Origin: an uncultured Magnetococcales bacterium
Lineage (GTDB): Bacteria; Pseudomonadota; Magnetococcia; Magnetococcales; Magnetaquicoccaceae
Reading direction: 5' to 3'
Length of the DNA: 8,009 nt
Assembly (NCBI GenBank): GCA_903913345.1
Contig: CAIWLA010000295.1
Coordinates: forward strand, 1-8,009
The position numbers were made by a program, and so were the translations under genes. Positions 7,562 to 8,009 of the stretch are shown in pieces. The notes below the pieces were generated by a model. The model saw nothing but the letters and a program-made list of their open reading frames with translations, was not told where the DNA came from and ran no database searches. The number at the start of each line of letters is the position of its first letter. The first letter of the stretch is position 1.

Positions 7562-7689
7562 TGCCAAGGGGTGGATGTCGAGACTGTATACAGGTTTTTA
7601 TCCCATGAACGCCTTGAGCCAGGGCGATCGCATTTAAAATTTGAGTTAAAAACTGTTGCGGCGGTCTAGGGGATGTGATCGGCGTATAG
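7562..7689. other. Intergenic stretch without recognisable gene
   Basis: Together with the flanking hairpin and the doubtful short ORF, this is part of a gap of about 300 bases between Uma2 and the next convincing gene. It is more AT-rich than the rest of the window around 7630-7652. It contains the palindromes CTGTATACAG (7584-7593) and GCGATCGC (7624-7631). I see no RNA gene and no convincing promoter: TTGCGG (7656) and TATAGA (7685) are 23 bases apart, which is too far. Confidence 0.4.
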
Positions 7690-7806
7690 ATGTTTTCCTT
7701 TCACATTGGTGGTTTGTGCATGGAGGGACTGGCCGACCGGATGGCCACCAAAATTGATGCTGTGGACGTCATTTCTGGACGTCCAATTTTTGGAGTGAGC
7801 ACATGA
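7690..7806 (+). CDS. Possible small ORF overlapping the next gene start (ATGA)
   Basis: ATG at 7690 opens 38 codons ending in TGA at 7804-7806. The predicted ends are MFSFHIGGLCMEGLADRM and VDVISGRPIFGVST. The stop overlaps the ATG of the following gene as ATGA, the classic arrangement for translational coupling. An internal ATG at 7720 has a weak GGTGG upstream; neither start has a good ribosome binding site. I recognise no family. It may be a leader peptide, the tail of a decayed gene, or chance. Much of its 3' half is the inverted repeat described at 7748-7793, which argues that regulatory sequence rather than protein may explain it. Confidence 0.3.
   Translation: MFSFHIGGLCMEGLADRMATKIDAVDVISGRPIFGVST
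7748..7793. promoter_or_regulatory. Long imperfect inverted repeat with repeated GGACGTC before the partial gene
   Basis: The outer arms are CCAAAATTG (7748-7756) and CAATTTTTGG (7784-7793, one extra T). The inner arms are GGACGTC (7764-7770) and GACGTCC (7778-7784) around a seven-base loop. TGGACGTC also occurs as a direct repeat at 7763-7770 and 7776-7783, 13 bases apart, and TGGACGTCCA (7776-7785) is itself a palindrome. The right arm ends within GGAG (7792-7795), the ribosome binding site of the gene starting at 7803. It is a candidate operator or an RNA hairpin that hides the start site. Confidence 0.5.
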
Positions 7807-8009
7807 AGGAGTTCATCGAGTCTCGAAATCAGAAGATGCTTGATGCGTATGCACTGCTTCCAAGTTTGATCACGGAACATGACGGCATCGAGCAAACCGT
7901 ACTTGCCGGTGGCTACGGCTATCGGCAAATTATGGAACTGGTCCAGAACGGGGCGGATGCGATCCTCGAAGCAGATCAGGAAGGATACCCATCTCCAGAA
8001 AAAAACAGA
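7803..8009 (+). CDS. Partial gene: N-terminus of a putative GHKL-type ATPase
   Basis: This is a reading frame of 69 codons, open to the window edge with no stop. ATG 7803 has GGAG (7792-7795) seven bases upstream. Residues 35-56 include AGGYGYRQIMELVQNGADAI. The E-L-V-Q-N-G-A-D-A core (45-53) matches the E-L-x-x-N-x-x-D-A N box that binds ATP-Mg in Hsp90, MutL, MORC and sacsin-type ATPases, where N49 would contact magnesium and D52-A53 closes the helix. The position, near the start of the protein after one leading helix, fits that fold. The later G1 box (DxGxG) and G2 lid would lie beyond the window, so the assignment rests on one motif. Large bacterial proteins with such N-termini often occur in defence or accessory loci. 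Its codon use looks less GC-biased than the fumarase and HAD genes, which may mean it was acquired. The rest of the protein, and so its function, cannot be read here. Confidence 0.7.
   Translation, partial: MKEFIESRNQKMLDAYALLPSLITEHDGIEQTVLAGGYGYRQIMELVQNGADAILEADQEGYPSPEKNR

Noticed and set aside
7584..7593. CTGTATACAG palindrome considered as a LexA or other operator
   Set aside because: It is too short for the LexA spacing (CTG-N10-CAG) and is not near a convincing promoter.
7624..7631. GCGATCGC, identical to the cyanobacterial HIP1 octamer
   Set aside because: I noticed only this copy, whereas HIP1 genomes carry it very frequently. The other genes do not suggest a cyanobacterium.
7209..7637. 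142-codon plus-strand frame running through the Uma2 gene and beyond
   Set aside because: Most of it is a frame-shifted reading of Uma2, and the part after 7501 has no recognisable sequence or own start signal.
1..8009. CRISPR array, tRNA, rRNA or insertion sequence
   Set aside because: I saw no regularly spaced identical repeats, no tRNA-like cloverleaf or CCA end, no rRNA motifs and no transposase on either strand.

Overview
The window is GC-rich bacterial DNA, most likely from a Gram-negative proteobacterium. The pointers are a [4Fe-4S] class I fumarase, a LysR regulator, a two-component pair with an HD-GYP output, and intergenic G/C-run hairpin repeats. I suspect a relative of the magnetotactic cocci (Magnetococcales) from the style of the repeats and the gene mix, but nothing here proves it.

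Left part, minus strand (about 4089 down to 102): three genes run in one direction. They are a LysR-type transcriptional regulator, a 649-residue membrane histidine kinase, and a response regulator carrying an HD-GYP domain (a predicted cyclic-di-GMP phosphodiesterase). The kinase and response regulator genes overlap by 23 bases and almost certainly form one signalling unit: an external signal acts on the all-helical sensor domain, phosphate passes to the receiver domain, and c-di-GMP is hydrolysed. The LysR gene lies 54 bases upstream of the kinase and may be co-transcribed. A GC-rich hairpin element lies just beyond the response regulator stop.

Middle part, plus strand (4289 to 6914): an AT-rich divergent intergenic region of 199 bases, with three A-tract/T-tract repeats, separates LysR from a HAD class IIA hydrolase-like gene. 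That gene is followed 58 bases later by a complete class I fumarate hydratase with all three cluster cysteines. The fumarase is ordinary central metabolism. The HAD protein lacks the usual second aspartate of motif I. A second copy of the GC-rich hairpin element lies 33 bases after the fumarase stop.

Right part, plus strand (7037 to 8009): this looks more accessory. A short Uma2-family (DUF820) PD-(D/E)XK nuclease-like gene is followed by about 300 bases without an established gene, though this stretch holds a strong hairpin and a possible 38-codon ORF. The stretch leads into the first 69 codons of a gene cut by the window edge. Its N-terminus carries an E-L-x-x-N-x-x-D-A motif like the ATP-binding N box of GHKL ATPases (Hsp90/MutL/sacsin type). 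A large inverted repeat reaches its ribosome binding site, and the short ORF overlaps its start as ATGA. If the window holds the edge of a poorly described system, this is where it starts, but the part seen is too short to name it.
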